Under the pieces are notes generated by a model. The model searched no databases. It saw only the letters and a list, made by a program, of their open reading frames with translations, and was not told the origin of the DNA. Shown here piece after piece: positions 17,106 through 26,339 of a stretch of 64,000 nt of DNA. The number at the start of each line of letters is the position of its first letter. Positions within the stretch are counted from its first letter, which is position 1. The stretch is from the NCBI RefSeq assembly GCF_009363615.1, contig NZ_CP045384.1:3258501-3322500 (forward strand), written 5' to 3'. The stretch comes from Ruegeria sp. THAF33. GTDB taxonomy: Bacteria > Pseudomonadota > Alphaproteobacteria > Rhodobacterales > Rhodobacteraceae. A program made the position numbers and the translations under genes.

Positions 17106-18494
17106 ATGGCCGGGGACTATATCGTTAAAGACATTTCATTGGCTGGCTTTGGCCGCAAAGAGCTGGACATAGCCGAAACCGAGATGCCGGGCCTGATGTC
17201 CCTGCGCGCGGAATACGGCGACAGCAAGCCGTTGAAAGGGGCGCGCATCGTCGGGTCGTTGCACATGACCATCCAGACGGGCGTTCTGATCGAAACGCTG
17301 GTGGCGCTGGGCGCGGATGTGCGCTGGGCGTCGTGCAACATCTTCTCGACCCAGGACCACGCCGCCGCCGCGATTGCCGAGGCGGGTATTCCCGTCTTCG
17401 CCGTCAAGGGCCAGACACTGGAAGAGCACTGGGATTATCTGGACAAATCTTTCCTGTTCGAGGAAGGCCCGAACATGATCCTGGATGATGGCGGCGATGC
17501 AACGCTGTACATCCTGCTGGGTGCCCGTGCCGAAGCGGGCGAGGACATCATCCCTGTTCCGGGTTCGGAAGAGGAAGAGGTGATCAAGAAGCAGATCGCC
17601 AAGCGTATGGCGGCAAGCCCGGGCTGGTTCACAAAGATGCGGGACCAGATCAAGGGTGTTTCCGAGGAAACCACCACCGGAGTGAACCGCCTGTATCAGC
17701 TGGTGAAAGACGGCCACCTGCCGTTCCCGGCGATCAACGTGAATGACAGCGTCACCAAGTCGAAATTCGACAACAAATACGGCTGCAAGGAATCGCTGGT
17801 CGACGGTATCCGCCGCGCCACCGACACGATGATGGCCGGCAAGGTTGCAGTGGTCTGCGGTTACGGTGATGTGGGCAAAGGCTCGGCCGCGTCGTTGCGC
17901 GGTGCTGGTGCCCGTGTGAAAGTCACCGAAGTCGACCCGATCTGCGCCCTGCAAGCCGCGATGGACGGTTTCGAAGTGACCCTGCTGGAAGACGAAGTCG
18001 CCAGCGCGGATATCTTCATCACGACCACCGGCAACAAGGACGTGATCCGCATCGAGCATATGCGCGAGATGAAGGACATGGCCATCGTCGGCAACATCGG
18101 CCACTTCGACAACGAAATTCAGGTGGCCAGCCTGAAGAACCACAAATGGACCAACATCAAGGAACAGGTGGACATGATCGAGATGCCCTCGGGCAACCGC
18201 ATCATCCTGTTGTCCGAAGGCCGTCTGCTGAACCTGGGCAACGCCACCGGGCACCCGTCCTTCGTGATGTCGGCCTCGTTCACCAACCAGGTTCTGGCCC
18301 AGATCGAGCTGTTCACCAAGGGTGACCAGTACGAGAACAAGGTCTACATCCTGCCCAAGCATCTGGATGAGAAAGTGGCCCGCCTGCATCTGGATCGCAT
18401 CGGCGTGAAGCTGACCCAGATGGATGCGGATCAGGCCGCTTACATCGGTGTCAAACCGGAAGGTCCGTACAAGCCGGAACACTACCGCTACTGA
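17106..18494 (+). CDS. ahcY: S-adenosylhomocysteine hydrolase
   Basis: A 462-residue cytoplasmic NAD-dependent enzyme that splits S-adenosylhomocysteine to adenosine and homocysteine, relieving inhibition of methyltransferases. Diagnostic stretches are [36 protein letters not shown], the NAD loop [23 protein letters not shown], and the C-terminal PEHYRY. The ATG at 17,106 is chosen because GGAG lies six bases upstream; an ATG four codons earlier (17,094) overlaps that site. In Rhodobacter ahcY also lies near the reg genes. The structured leader described at 17,017 precedes it. Confidence 0.97.
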   Translation: MAGDYIVKDISLAGFGRKELDIAETEMPGLMSLRAEYGDSKPLKGARIVGSLHMTIQTGVLIETLVALGADVRWASCNIFSTQDHAAAAIAEAGIPVFAVKGQTLEEHWDYLDKSFLFEEGPNMILDDGGDATLYILLGARAEAGEDIIPVPGSEEEEVIKKQIAKRMAASPGWFTKMRDQIKGVSEETTTGVNRLYQLVKDGHLPFPAINVNDSVTKSKFDNKYGCKESLVDGIRRATDTMMAGKVAVVCGYGDVGKGSAASLRGAGARVKVTEVDPICALQAAMDGFEVTLLEDEVASADIFITTTGNKDVIRIEHMREMKDMAIVGNIGHFDNEIQVASLKNHKWTNIKEQVDMIEMPSGNRIILLSEGRLLNLGNATGHPSFVMSASFTNQVLAQIELFTKGDQYENKVYILPKHLDEKVARLHLDRIGVKLTQMDADQAAYIGVKPEGPYKPEHYRY

Positions 18495-18507
18495 TCGCCG
18501 TCTGGGT

Positions 18508-19257
18508 ATGACGCAGAAATCTGGGCGCCGCCGGTATTTGTACCTGGCGGCGTCTTTCTTTTTCAGGCTGGCGGTTGTTGTGATCCTTTTGGGCGGTGGT
18601 GTCTGGTGGGTGTTGGCGCATCCCGAAACGCCGATACCGTCACATTGGAACCCGTTGCGTGATCTGAAGGTAACCGCCCCGATTACACCCGTCACCAAGC
18701 TCCAACTGAACCGCGCACTGGCCAGCGAAGCACAGTGTCGGGCCGCTCTGGAAGACGCAGGTGTTCGGTTTGAGGCGATGGCGGACTTGGTTGTCGATCA
18801 GAATTGCGGCATCGCCGGTCGGGGTCGTCTGACCAAATTGGTGACATCAGGGATTGAGGATGTTGAAACCAGTTGCGCCACGGCTTTGCGCCTGACCATG
18901 TGGGAACATCACGTCGTGCAGCCCGCCGCACGCGATCTGCTTGGGACCACCGTTTCCCGATTGCGCCACATCGGCAGTTACAATTGCCGCCCCATGCGCA
19001 CTGCGCAGGGTGAAAACAGTGGGTGGAGCAGCCATGCCCGCGCGGATTCGATAGATATCGTCGGTGTGGATACCTTTGACGGTCGGACGCTGACCTTGTT
19101 GTCAAACTGGCAGGGCTCGGGACCGGAAGGCGCCTTTTTTCGACGGATCTGGCGCGGGGCCTGCGGTTGGTTTCGCGTGGTTCTTGGGCCCGATTTCAAT
19201 CGTTTGCACGCGGATCATTTCCACTTGCAAGGCCCGGGGTGGGGCTATTGCCGCTAG
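18508..19257 (+). CDS. Extensin-like C-terminal domain protein, membrane-anchored
   Basis: 249 residues with one N-terminal membrane segment (about residues 10-34), so the domain faces the periplasm. The C-terminal region has the extensin-like/M15-like signature: GWSSHARADSIDIVGV and LHADHFHLQGPGWGYC, with the His-Asp and His-x-His residues expected to bind zinc. Several cysteines (CRAAL, CGIAG, CATAL, NCRPM, CGWF, YCR) suggest disulphides. It follows ahcY by 13 bases and may be co-transcribed. Probably a cell-wall peptidase or binding protein; activity is not proven. Confidence 0.8.
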   Translation: MTQKSGRRRYLYLAASFFFRLAVVVILLGGGVWWVLAHPETPIPSHWNPLRDLKVTAPITPVTKLQLNRALASEAQCRAALEDAGVRFEAMADLVVDQNCGIAGRGRLTKLVTSGIEDVETSCATALRLTMWEHHVVQPAARDLLGTTVSRLRHIGSYNCRPMRTAQGENSGWSSHARADSIDIVGVDTFDGRTLTLLSNWQGSGPEGAFFRRIWRGACGWFRVVLGPDFNRLHADHFHLQGPGWGYCR

Positions 19258-19397
19258 GCTTTTCAGCAAGAAACGTGCAGGCTGCGACCAAGGGGGAGAA
19301 ATCGCAAATTTTTTTCCTTTTGGAAAAGCCTGCGACGCGGCTAGTCTTTCGATCATCGGTAAAAGGTGCCGGGTAAACGGATCAAGGAGACTAGGAT

Positions 19398-19739
19398 ATG
19401 GGCAAGCGCGACGAGCTGATCGCCAAATACGCAGAAGACCTGAAAACCAAATGCGGGATGGACCCCGATATGGACCTGCTGACCAAGGTCACCATCGGTT
19501 GTGGTCCGGCGATCTATGACGCAGATGCGGCAACTGTCGCGGCCAGCCAGGACTCGGAACTGGAAACCGTCAAGAACAACTTCCTGATCAAAAAGCTGGG
19601 TCTGGCAGATGGCCCCGAGCTGATGGAAGGGATCAACAAAGCCATGGAAACCTACGGCATGTCCGAGCGCAACAAGTACCGTGCCGTTGTCTATTATGTT
19701 TTGACCAAGCATTTCGGAAAAGAATCCGTTTACAGCTGA
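19398..19739 (+). CDS. DUF2853 family protein
   Basis: A 113-residue cytoplasmic all-alpha protein that matches DUF2853: starts MGKRDELIAKYAEDLKTK, with VTIGCGPAIYDADAATVA and a C-terminal RNKYRAVVYYVLTKHF. The function of the family is unknown. A good ribosome site (AAGGAG) precedes the ATG. It seems to be transcribed alone and is followed by a hairpin. Confidence 0.8.
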   Translation: MGKRDELIAKYAEDLKTKCGMDPDMDLLTKVTIGCGPAIYDADAATVAASQDSELETVKNNFLIKKLGLADGPELMEGINKAMETYGMSERNKYRAVVYYVLTKHFGKESVYS

Positions 19740-19758
19740 CCCGGTCGAAATCTACCAA

Positions 19759-19784
19759 ACGCCCGCCGAGATTCTGGCGGGCGT
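19759..19784 (+). terminator. Hairpin downstream of the DUF2853 gene
   Basis: ACGCCCGCC (19,759-19,767) pairs perfectly with GGCGGGCGT (19,776-19,784) around an 8-base loop, 20 bases after the stop. The following run is only weakly T-rich. Confidence 0.6.
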
Positions 19785-19920
19785 ACTTAATTTGAGTTTC
19801 AATTTAAAGACTTGGCATTTGAAACCAAGGGTGCGGCTGGGCTAAGTTCAACCTGTGACCAGGACGGTCAGAACTAGATATTTCCATACGCGTGTGGTGA
19901 GTAGGGAGCACGCGGGGGTA

Positions 19921-19960
19921 GGGAAGGTTCTGTATCGTCAGAGCCTTCCCTCGTTTCTTA
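19921..19960 (+). terminator. Strong hairpin with T-rich tail, perhaps ending a small RNA
   Basis: GGGAAGGTTCTG (19,921-19,932) pairs with CAGAGCCTTCCC (19,939-19,950) over 12 pairs with one G-U, followed by TCGTTTCTT. As a plus-strand terminator it has no plus-strand gene directly before it except DUF2853, which already has a hairpin. It also borders the end of the minus-strand gene at 19,958. Confidence 0.5.
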
Positions 19961-21271
19961 TCTGAGTTCGCCAAGAATACGCGCAATGAAATTGTCGAAT
20001 TCCGTGGGCCTCGGGTCCGAATTCCTGGATGACGCGCCACCGCTGCCTGCCAGGTAGACTTCTATCCGCCCCGGACGGGTCTTGCTGCCCGAATTCGTGA
20101 AATCCCTCAATATTCCGTCAAGAGCATCAGCTGCCAGCGCCGCGTTTTCAGCGTCGCTTGGATGGTAGAAACGAACCTGTGTTTCTCTGACTCGAAAACC
20201 CACGCGGTCTGTTGATACAACAGTCGCGCGGCCCTGCGTAAGCAGTTCCAAAGCCCGGCTGCTGGCGTCTTGCGACACTCTCAACGGAACAAAAAGCGAG
20301 ACTTCCAGATCAATGGGGGATTGTGCGGGCGAAAGCGGTTTTACCTCTGCATAAGACGGGACCGCAGATAAAGTGATCTCTTGCAGAACAGGGTCCAAAA
20401 CCATCAAGGATGTCTGCGAAAAGCTGTCTTTGTTCGACCGGTTGGTGTGGCGCCACGGAGGTTCGGCAGAAGCTGGAAACAGGGTTTGAATATCCGCAGA
20501 AGAAGCGGTGGCCAAGATGGGTTCGAGCTGTGGCGGAATGAATATGGCTGGCGGGGACAAAGACACGGCCGGTTCCGCTTCTGGGGTTGGGGGTCTTGGC
20601 TCCACCCTGTCTTGGTCATCCGCAGCCGAAATGTCTTCGGCTGGAACGGGTGGCGTCACGAGCGCTTCAACCGAGACGCTCTGGTCGAGAGGTGCGCCTG
20701 TGATCGCATCCTCGACCTCTTCGATGATTGCCGGGTTGGAAACGGGTGCGACTTCGGAAGACGCTGAATCGGCGGGGCCCTCGGCTGCTTGTGTGTCTCG
20801 TGGGGCCGGTGACTCAGCGATTCCGACGGTGGGGGCTCTGTCTGAAAGCAGCTCCTCGATTTCAGGAAGAGTTTCAGTCGCCGCATCCAGGCTGGCTGGG
20901 GGCGTTCCACCGGTGGAGCGCAAAGTTCCGGCAATATGTGTGACCGCCCATTGCAGGGACGCGCCGCAAACCAAGGCGGCCAGAATAATTCCTGCTCTAA
21001 CCAAGGGTTTTTTCCGGGTTTTTGGTTCTTCCAAATGCAGGGAACGGACCCGGTCTGATACGATCTCTTCGATTTTGGATTCGTCCGGCCGGGGTAGGTG
21101 TTCTGTCTCGGAAGGTTTCAGGGCGGGTTTTTCCTGCGCTTCACCCTGCGCCCCGCTGAGCACTCTGGCACGCTTTTCACGCGCCTCTTTCAGGCGCGCT
21201 TCCCAGTTTTTTGAATTCTTTGCAGCAACGGCGTCTTCGAATATCCCATTGCCGCCTTCGTCGTCAGACAT
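19958..21271 (-). CDS. Uncharacterised single-span membrane protein with Pro/Ala/Glu-rich linker
   Basis: 437 residues. A charged N-terminal part (residues 1-90, with NWEARLKEAREKRARVLSG) is cytoplasmic, followed by one membrane segment (AGIILAALVCGASLQWAVTHIAG). A long acidic, proline- and alanine-rich linker follows to about residue 280. A folded C-terminal domain of about 110 residues has VSLFVPLRVSQDASSRALEL and VRETQVRFYHPSDAENAALA. The last pattern loosely resembles LytR_C or SPOR-like domains that bind the envelope, but I cannot name the family. The architecture suggests a protein spanning the periplasm. Confidence 0.6.
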   Translation of the reverse strand: MSDDEGGNGIFEDAVAAKNSKNWEARLKEAREKRARVLSGAQGEAQEKPALKPSETEHLPRPDESKIEEIVSDRVRSLHLEEPKTRKKPLVRAGIILAALVCGASLQWAVTHIAGTLRSTGGTPPASLDAATETLPEIEELLSDRAPTVGIAESPAPRDTQAAEGPADSASSEVAPVSNPAIIEEVEDAITGAPLDQSVSVEALVTPPVPAEDISAADDQDRVEPRPPTPEAEPAVSLSPPAIFIPPQLEPILATASSADIQTLFPASAEPPWRHTNRSNKDSFSQTSLMVLDPVLQEITLSAVPSYAEVKPLSPAQSPIDLEVSLFVPLRVSQDASSRALELLTQGRATVVSTDRVGFRVRETQVRFYHPSDAENAALAADALDGILRDFTNSGSKTRPGRIEVYLAGSGGASSRNSDPRPTEFDNFIARILGELR

Positions 21272-21432
21272 GGGTTTTTGCTTTCAAGAAAGACCGATCT
21301 TTACTCGAACACCACCAAGCAATTTCAATCGCGGAAAAACGCGACCGACATGTTCTCACCCGGCAAAGCCCATGGAAAGATAGCATCTTGCCAGGGGTTT
21401 GAGAAGTTCTGCGCCCGGTGCCACTGTCCCGT

Positions 21433-21855
21433 TCAGTCAGGCTGGGTTTCACCCAGCATGCAAATCACCCGCCATTCATCCTCGGTCACGGGTTGCACCG
21501 ACAAACGAGAGTTCTTCACCAGCACCATGTTGGCCAGACGCTCGTCCGCCTTGATCTGGTCCAGCGTTACGGGTTTGGAAAAGGGCCGCACGGCTTTGAT
21601 GTCGACACACTCCCACCGTTCATCATCGGTGGTGCTGTCGGGATGGGCCTCGGCACAGACCTCGACAATGCCAACAACGGACTTGTCCTTTTGCGAATGG
21701 TAGAAGAACCCCCGGTCCCCAACCTTCATCTGACGCATGAAATTGCGCGCCTGATAATTGCGGACACCGTCCCATTCCTCGCCCGCGTCGCCCTTTGCGA
21801 CTTGCTGATCCCAACTCCAGGTCGACGGTTCCGACTTGAACAACCAATAGGCCAT
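21433..21855 (-). CDS. EVE domain protein
   Basis: A 140-residue single-domain EVE (PUA-like fold) protein: starts MAYWLFKSEPSTWSWDQQ, then VRNYQARNFMRQMKVGDRGFFYHS, an ordered series typical of the thymocyte nuclear protein 1 group. EVE domains bind modified bases in DNA or RNA. The ATG at 21,855 overlaps the TGA of the yciI-like gene by one base (TGATG), so the two are coupled. Confidence 0.9.
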   Translation of the reverse strand: MAYWLFKSEPSTWSWDQQVAKGDAGEEWDGVRNYQARNFMRQMKVGDRGFFYHSQKDKSVVGIVEVCAEAHPDSTTDDERWECVDIKAVRPFSKPVTLDQIKADERLANMVLVKNSRLSVQPVTEDEWRVICMLGETQPD

Positions 21856-22124
21856 CAACCGATCACCTTTTTCCACGGGATCAGCTCAACCGATTGGAAC
21901 AATCCTGCCTTCGCGTAAGGGTCGCCGTCGGCCCACGATTGTGCGGCGGCCGGGTCTTCCACATCGAGGATTATCAATGAACCGATCATGGCGTCACCGT
22001 TCAGCAACGGTCCGGCCTGTGACACGACGCCGGTTTCTTCGATATAGGCTAGGTGGGCCGAGCGGTTGTCTAATCGGGTTTGCAACGCGTCGGGTTTGTC
22101 ACGAGCGATGAGGGCGATCAGCAT
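21855..22124 (-). CDS. YciI-like protein
   Basis: An 89-residue YciI-family protein (dimeric alpha-beta barrel fold). It has MLIALIARDKPDALQTRLDN at the start and IILDVEDPAAAQSWADGDPYAKAGLF, including the DPYAKAGL signature. The family includes enzymes with a His-Asp pair, but most members have no known substrate. It begins one base after gpsA ends and is coupled to the EVE gene, so it belongs to the tsaD-gpsA operon. Confidence 0.85.
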   Translation of the reverse strand: MLIALIARDKPDALQTRLDNRSAHLAYIEETGVVSQAGPLLNGDAMIGSLIILDVEDPAAAQSWADGDPYAKAGLFQSVELIPWKKVIG

Positions 22125-22125
22125 G

Positions 22126-23088
22126 TTATTCCTCCTTGAGGGGTCGATTTAATAGGTTTTGAATGGCCTCGGTGACACTGTAGGCGCCATGGCTCAGGTC
22201 CGCCACCGTGGCGCTGATGGGCATATCCAGCCCTTCCTTGGCGGCAATGTCCGACATGGCACGAGCGGTGGCGACGCCTTCGACCGTTGTTTGGCTGTCA
22301 AAGGGCTGATTCAGACCCAAACTCAGGCCAAAACGATAGTTTCGGGACAGTTCGGAAGAGCAGGTCAGCACAAGATCCCCCAACCCGGACAAGCCCATCA
22401 GGGTGTCGGGGCGCGCGCCGCGCATCGCGGCAAAGCGCTGCATCTCGGCAAACCCGCGGGTCATCAAGGCCGCCCGGGCGCTGTCTCCCAGACCTGCGCC
22501 GATGGCGGCACCGCAGCCAATGGCCATGACATTCTTCAGCGCGCCGCCAAGTTCGGCGCCGATCGTGTCTGTGGTGCGGTAAAGGCGCAGGTTCGCCGTC
22601 GTCAGCTCGGCCTGAAGCGCCTTGCCAAGTTCGGTATCCTCGCAAGCCAGCGTCAGAGCGGTGGGCAGGCCATGTGCAATGTCATCTGCAAAACTGGGCC
22701 CGGTCAGAAGCGCGACGCTGGCATCCGGCACGCCCTCTTTGATGACCGCGACAGGTCCAAGCCCCGAGGTCAGTTCAATTCCCTTGCAGCAGGCCACCAG
22801 AGTCTTGCCGCGCAGGGCCGGGGCGTGATCTTGCAAAGCGCTGCGCAATTTCTGCATTGGCACAGCCAACAAAAGCGTGTCAGCCGTGAGCGCCTCGGCG
22901 ATATCCCCAGTCACATTGATGTCCCCGGGCAAGGTTATGTTGGGCAGCCGGGTTGCATTTTCGCGCGTCTCGCGCATCTGCTGCGCCCGATCGGCGTTTC
23001 TTGACCACAGTGTCACTGGCCCATTGCCTGCCAGCGAGATAGCCAGAGCAGTGCCAAACGCACCGGAGCCCAGGACGGATACGCTCAT
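22126..23088 (-). CDS. gpsA: Glycerol-3-phosphate dehydrogenase [NAD(P)+]
   Basis: A 320-residue cytoplasmic enzyme that reduces dihydroxyacetone phosphate to sn-glycerol-3-phosphate, the backbone for phospholipids. The N-terminal NAD loop is [12 protein letters not shown] (residues 5-16). [28 protein letters not shown] (with the active-site lysine) and [11 protein letters not shown] are classic GpsA motifs. The start at 23,088 overlaps the stop of tsaD by 4 bases (ATGA); the longer open frame upstream runs through tsaD and is not used. Confidence 0.97.
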   Translation of the reverse strand: MSVSVLGSGAFGTALAISLAGNGPVTLWSRNADRAQQMRETRENATRLPNITLPGDINVTGDIAEALTADTLLLAVPMQKLRSALQDHAPALRGKTLVACCKGIELTSGLGPVAVIKEGVPDASVALLTGPSFADDIAHGLPTALTLACEDTELGKALQAELTTANLRLYRTTDTIGAELGGALKNVMAIGCGAAIGAGLGDSARAALMTRGFAEMQRFAAMRGARPDTLMGLSGLGDLVLTCSSELSRNYRFGLSLGLNQPFDSQTTVEGVATARAMSDIAAKEGLDMPISATVADLSHGAYSVTEAIQNLLNRPLKEE

Positions 23089-24182
23089 GCCTTGGCCCCT
23101 TTCTTGCCACCGCCCAGCATGGCCGGGCTGTGCTGATCCAGAGGCCAGCGAGGGCGGGCGGTCAGGTCCAGCCCATCCCGCGCGCCGGCACGAAAGCGTT
23201 CCAGGCCAGCATAGGCAATCATCGCCGCATTGTCCGTGCACAACGCCAACGGGGGGGCGGTAAATTGGGTATTTTTTTCAGCACAAACAGACTCTAATGC
23301 GGACCGAATGGCCGAGTTCGCGGCAACCCCTCCGGCAACGGCAATCACGGGTTCAGACGGAGAGGTTTCCAGATACAAATCAATCGCACGCCGGGTCTTT
23401 TCGGCCAATGTGTCCACAATAGCCTGCTGGAATCCGGCGCACAGATCTGCGCGATCCTGGCGCGTCAAACCACCCTTTTCGTTCACGATCTGGTCGCGCA
23501 TCCGCATCAAAGCCGTTTTCAATCCCGAAAAGGACAGATCGCAACCGGGCCGGTCCAGAAGCGGCCTTGGAAACCGGAATCGTTTGGGATCACCGGCGCG
23601 CGCCTCGGCTTCGACGGAAGGGCCACCAGGTTGCGGCAGACCCAGAAGGCGGGCGGTTTTGTCGAAGGCCTCGCCCGGCGCATCGTCGATGGTGCCGCCA
23701 AGGCGGGTAAAATGCTCGGGCCCGTGGGCGATCAGGAATTGGCAGTGGCCGCCAGACACCAGAAGCATCAGGTAGGGGAAGGCAATGTTGTCCGTCAGTC
23801 GTGGTGTCAACGCGTGACCGGCAAGGTGATTGACACCCACCAGCGGCAGACCGGTTGCCGCACTGATCCCCTTGGCGCACATGACGCCCGACATGACCCC
23901 TCCGATCAGACCCGGCCCCGCGGTGACCGCAACGGCGTCCACGTCCTTCAGGGAAAGACCAGCGGTGTCCAGCGCTTGCAGAACGCAGACATCCAGCTTT
24001 TCCGCATGCGCCCGGGCCGCGATCTCGGGCACGACGCCACCAAAAGGGCTGTGCAGTTCGGTTTGGCCATGTACCACGGATGACAGGATTTCGGCTTTGG
24101 CGCCCGTTGTTTGACGCACGATGGCCGCGGCGGTATCGTCGCAGCTGCTTTCCAATCCCAATACGGTAAGTGTTTGCACCAT
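23085..24182 (-). CDS. tsaD: tRNA N6-threonylcarbamoyltransferase TsaD
   Basis: A 365-residue ASKHA-fold enzyme that transfers the threonylcarbamoyl group to A37 of tRNA. It starts [20 protein letters not shown]; the metal-binding VGVNHLAGH gives His119 and His123; [10 protein letters not shown] and [10 protein letters not shown] are nucleotide-binding loops. The ATG at 24,182 is chosen because it fits family starts; an ATG pair seven and six codons earlier is possible. It heads an operon with gpsA, yciI-like and EVE genes, and is divergent from hemD. Confidence 0.96.
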   Translation of the reverse strand: MVQTLTVLGLESSCDDTAAAIVRQTTGAKAEILSSVVHGQTELHSPFGGVVPEIAARAHAEKLDVCVLQALDTAGLSLKDVDAVAVTAGPGLIGGVMSGVMCAKGISAATGLPLVGVNHLAGHALTPRLTDNIAFPYLMLLVSGGHCQFLIAHGPEHFTRLGGTIDDAPGEAFDKTARLLGLPQPGGPSVEAEARAGDPKRFRFPRPLLDRPGCDLSFSGLKTALMRMRDQIVNEKGGLTRQDRADLCAGFQQAIVDTLAEKTRRAIDLYLETSPSEPVIAVAGGVAANSAIRSALESVCAEKNTQFTAPPLALCTDNAAMIAYAGLERFRAGARDGLDLTARPRWPLDQHSPAMLGGGKKGAKA

Positions 24183-24280
24183 CACCCTGATCCGTTGCAT
24201 CATGATCTAACGGCGGGGTATCACCCTGCGCGGATGCAAACAATCCTGAAGGGCCAAGGGGCCGCACGTTGTATTTGTTG

Positions 24281-24994
24281 ATGACCCGCCCGCGCGCTGC
24301 CTCTGAACGGTTCGTCGCGCAGCTGCCGACCCGCACCAAATCCCGGGTTCAGGTCATCTATTCTCCGATCATGGAAATCCGGCCGTTGCCGGTCGAGGTT
24401 GAGACCGAGGGTGTGCAGGGATTGATTTTCACGTCGGCCAATGCGGTGAATGCGGCAGCCCTGAAAGGTGTGGACCGCAACCTGCCCGCTTTCTGCGTCG
24501 GACCGACAACGACCAGCACAGCGAAGGGTTGCGGCTGGCGGGCCGAACTGGTCGGGGCCACGGCGGAAGAACTGGTGGGACATCTGCTTAAGCGGAGGCC
24601 CAAAAGCCCGTTGTTGCATTTGAGGGGTGAGAACACGCGCGGCAATGTTGCCGGTCGACTGACCGAATCCGGCCTGACCGTGGGGGAACTGCCAGTCTAC
24701 CAGCAATTGCTGTTGCCGCTAACATCCGAAGTGACCCGGGTGGCAGATCTGGATTCGCCAGTAATCGCACCGCTTTTTTCGCCAAGAACGGCGCGACATT
24801 TTGCCGATATTTGGACCGGATCCGCGCCTTTGTGGTTGGCTGCAATCAGCCAGGCCACGGCGGATCCCCTTTATTCATTGGACTATGCACGCCTGAAGAT
24901 CGCAAAGAAGCCGACACCAAAGAAAATGCGTAAGGCTGTCAAAAAGCTTGTGAAACATGCGTTGCGGGTTGAGGGCGGCGCGGTCCCCGATTAA
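24281..24994 (+). CDS. hemD: Uroporphyrinogen-III synthase
   Basis: A 237-residue HemD, which cyclises hydroxymethylbilane to uroporphyrinogen III in haem, cobalamin and bacteriochlorophyll synthesis. It starts MTRPRAASERF; GLIFTSANAVNAAA and CVGPTTTSTAKGCGW belong to the first domain, LLHLRGENTRGNVAGRL and PLFSPRTARHFADI to the second. HemD sequences are poorly conserved but these blocks and the gene order hemD-mitofilin-hemY make the call safe. The ATG at 24,281 lacks a good ribosome site. Confidence 0.9.
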   Translation: MTRPRAASERFVAQLPTRTKSRVQVIYSPIMEIRPLPVEVETEGVQGLIFTSANAVNAAALKGVDRNLPAFCVGPTTTSTAKGCGWRAELVGATAEELVGHLLKRRPKSPLLHLRGENTRGNVAGRLTESGLTVGELPVYQQLLLPLTSEVTRVADLDSPVIAPLFSPRTARHFADIWTGSAPLWLAAISQATADPLYSLDYARLKIAKKPTPKKMRKAVKKLVKHALRVEGGAVPD

Positions 24995-25048
24995 CTTGAC
25001 TGGGGCTGTTATTCATCTGAATTTGGATTCGATAAGGGGAATATTGCG

Positions 25049-26329
25049 GTGGCTGGTAAGAAAAAGTCCGAAGAAAAGCCGGTGGAAACCCCCAAGGCAG
25101 ATGACGTCGTCGAACCCGAACTGCAACAGGAAGATACACCTGTTGACCCGACTGAGACCGTAGAAGAAGAACTTTCCGAAGCCGAAGCCGAAGCCGAAGC
25201 CGAAGCCGAAGCCGAAGCCGAAGCCGAAGCCGAAGCCGAAGCCGAAGCCGAAGCCGAAGCCGAAGCCGAAGCCGAAGCCGAAGCCGAAGCCGAAGCCGAA
25301 GCGTCGACTGAAGATACTGCCCCGGCCGAAGAAAAAGTGGTCGAGCGTGTCGTTGAAAAGCGTGGCGGATTTGTTTCCGCTTTGCTGGGCGGTGCCATCG
25401 CTGCCGCCGTCGGGTTTGCGCTGGGTAATGGCGGGCTGTTGTCAACTGGCTCGGACAGCTCGGATACCTTGGCGACGTTGGAATCCAAACTGGCAGACCA
25501 GTCCGACCAGATTGCCAAGCTGTCTCAGGCGCTTGCAAACAGTCCGGATGATGCTGGTCTGACGGATCAGGTCAAAGCGCTGTCCGACAAATTGACACCC
25601 GTGGAAAGTGACCTGAGTGCGATCAAATCCACTGTGGATACGCTGTCAGGCCAGATCGGACCATTGTCAGACCGCATTGCGACGCTTGAGAAAACCCCGA
25701 TCGAATCCAGCGTGTCGCCCGAATCCATGGCCGCGTTCGAAGCTGAGCTTAAGAAGCTTCAGGACTCGCTGGCCTCGCAACGGGCCGAGGTTGAAAAAAT
25801 GGTTTCCGACGCTCAGGCGCTGGAGGCGAAAGCATCAGCTGATGCGCAGGCCGCGGCCAATGCCGCCGTTCTGTCGCGCTTGCATGGGCAACTGGATGCG
25901 GGTCAGCCCTATTCCGATCTGGTTGCAGAACTGAAAGCAGGCGGTGTGGATGTGCCGGATGCCCTGTCCGGGCCGGCTGAGAAGGGTGTTGAAACACTCT
26001 CTTCTCTGCGCGACAGTTTCGCGCCTGCGGCCCGAACCGCGCTGGCCCAAGTCCGTGAAGCCGACAAGGGCACCGGCCTGATCGCATTCCTGCAACGTCA
26101 AACGGGCGCGCGCTCGGTCACGCCCCAGGAAGGGGATGGGCCAGATGCCATCCTGTCACGGGCACAGGCTGCGCTTGCGGACGGAGACCTGGCCAAAGCC
26201 TTGAGCGAACTGAAATCACTTCCCGAAGCGGCACAGGCTGCAATGTCCGATTGGGAACAGGCGGCCCAAACACGGGTCGCCGCCGTCGATGCGGCGAATA
26301 CACTGGCTTCCAGCCTGAACTCGAACTGA
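25049..26329 (+). CDS. Mitofilin/Mic60-like inner membrane protein with (Glu-Ala)21 repeat
   Basis: 426 residues. Mic60 homologues in alphaproteobacteria lie between hemD and hemY and shape intracytoplasmic or envelope membranes; this protein fits by position and architecture. An acidic cytoplasmic N-terminus holds 21 consecutive Glu-Ala pairs (residues 44-85), then one membrane segment (about 107-126, GFVSALLGGAIAAAVGFALG), a coiled-coil region (about 140-275), and a C-terminal mitofilin-like domain (from about 280). GTG start at 25,049 with AGGGGA upstream. The N-terminal repeat is encoded by a nearly pure hexanucleotide and is probably length-variable. Confidence 0.85.
   Translation: MAGKKKSEEKPVETPKADDVVEPELQQEDTPVDPTETVEEELSEAEAEAEAEAEAEAEAEAEAEAEAEAEAEAEAEAEAEAEAEASTEDTAPAEEKVVERVVEKRGGFVSALLGGAIAAAVGFALGNGGLLSTGSDSSDTLATLESKLADQSDQIAKLSQALANSPDDAGLTDQVKALSDKLTPVESDLSAIKSTVDTLSGQIGPLSDRIATLEKTPIESSVSPESMAAFEAELKKLQDSLASQRAEVEKMVSDAQALEAKASADAQAAANAAVLSRLHGQLDAGQPYSDLVAELKAGGVDVPDALSGPAEKGVETLSSLRDSFAPAARTALAQVREADKGTGLIAFLQRQTGARSVTPQEGDGPDAILSRAQAALADGDLAKALSELKSLPEAAQAAMSDWEQAAQTRVAAVDAANTLASSLNSN
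25178..25303 (+). repeat. Tandem hexanucleotide repeat GAAGCC x21 (in frame)
   Basis: Twenty-one contiguous 6-base units (GAAGCC, the last GAAGCG) inside the Mic60-like gene. Each unit codes Glu-Ala, so gain or loss of units keeps the frame. No interruption was seen in the first 20 units. The same stretch read in other frames creates the low-complexity Arg-Leu and Ser-Ala antisense frames, which are not genes. Confidence 0.98.
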
Positions 26330-26339
26330 AGGACCTGCC

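Noticed and set aside
17136..18698. A 520-codon minus-strand open frame
   Set aside because: It lies antisense to ahcY, which is certain. It is a product of codon bias (His/Arg/Asp-rich, no family motif).
25178..25303. CRISPR array
   Set aside because: The repeat has 6-base units without spacers and is inside a coding frame.
24939..25538. Minus-strand frame with a long Arg-Leu repeat
   Set aside because: It is the antisense reading of the GAAGCC run in the Mic60-like gene.
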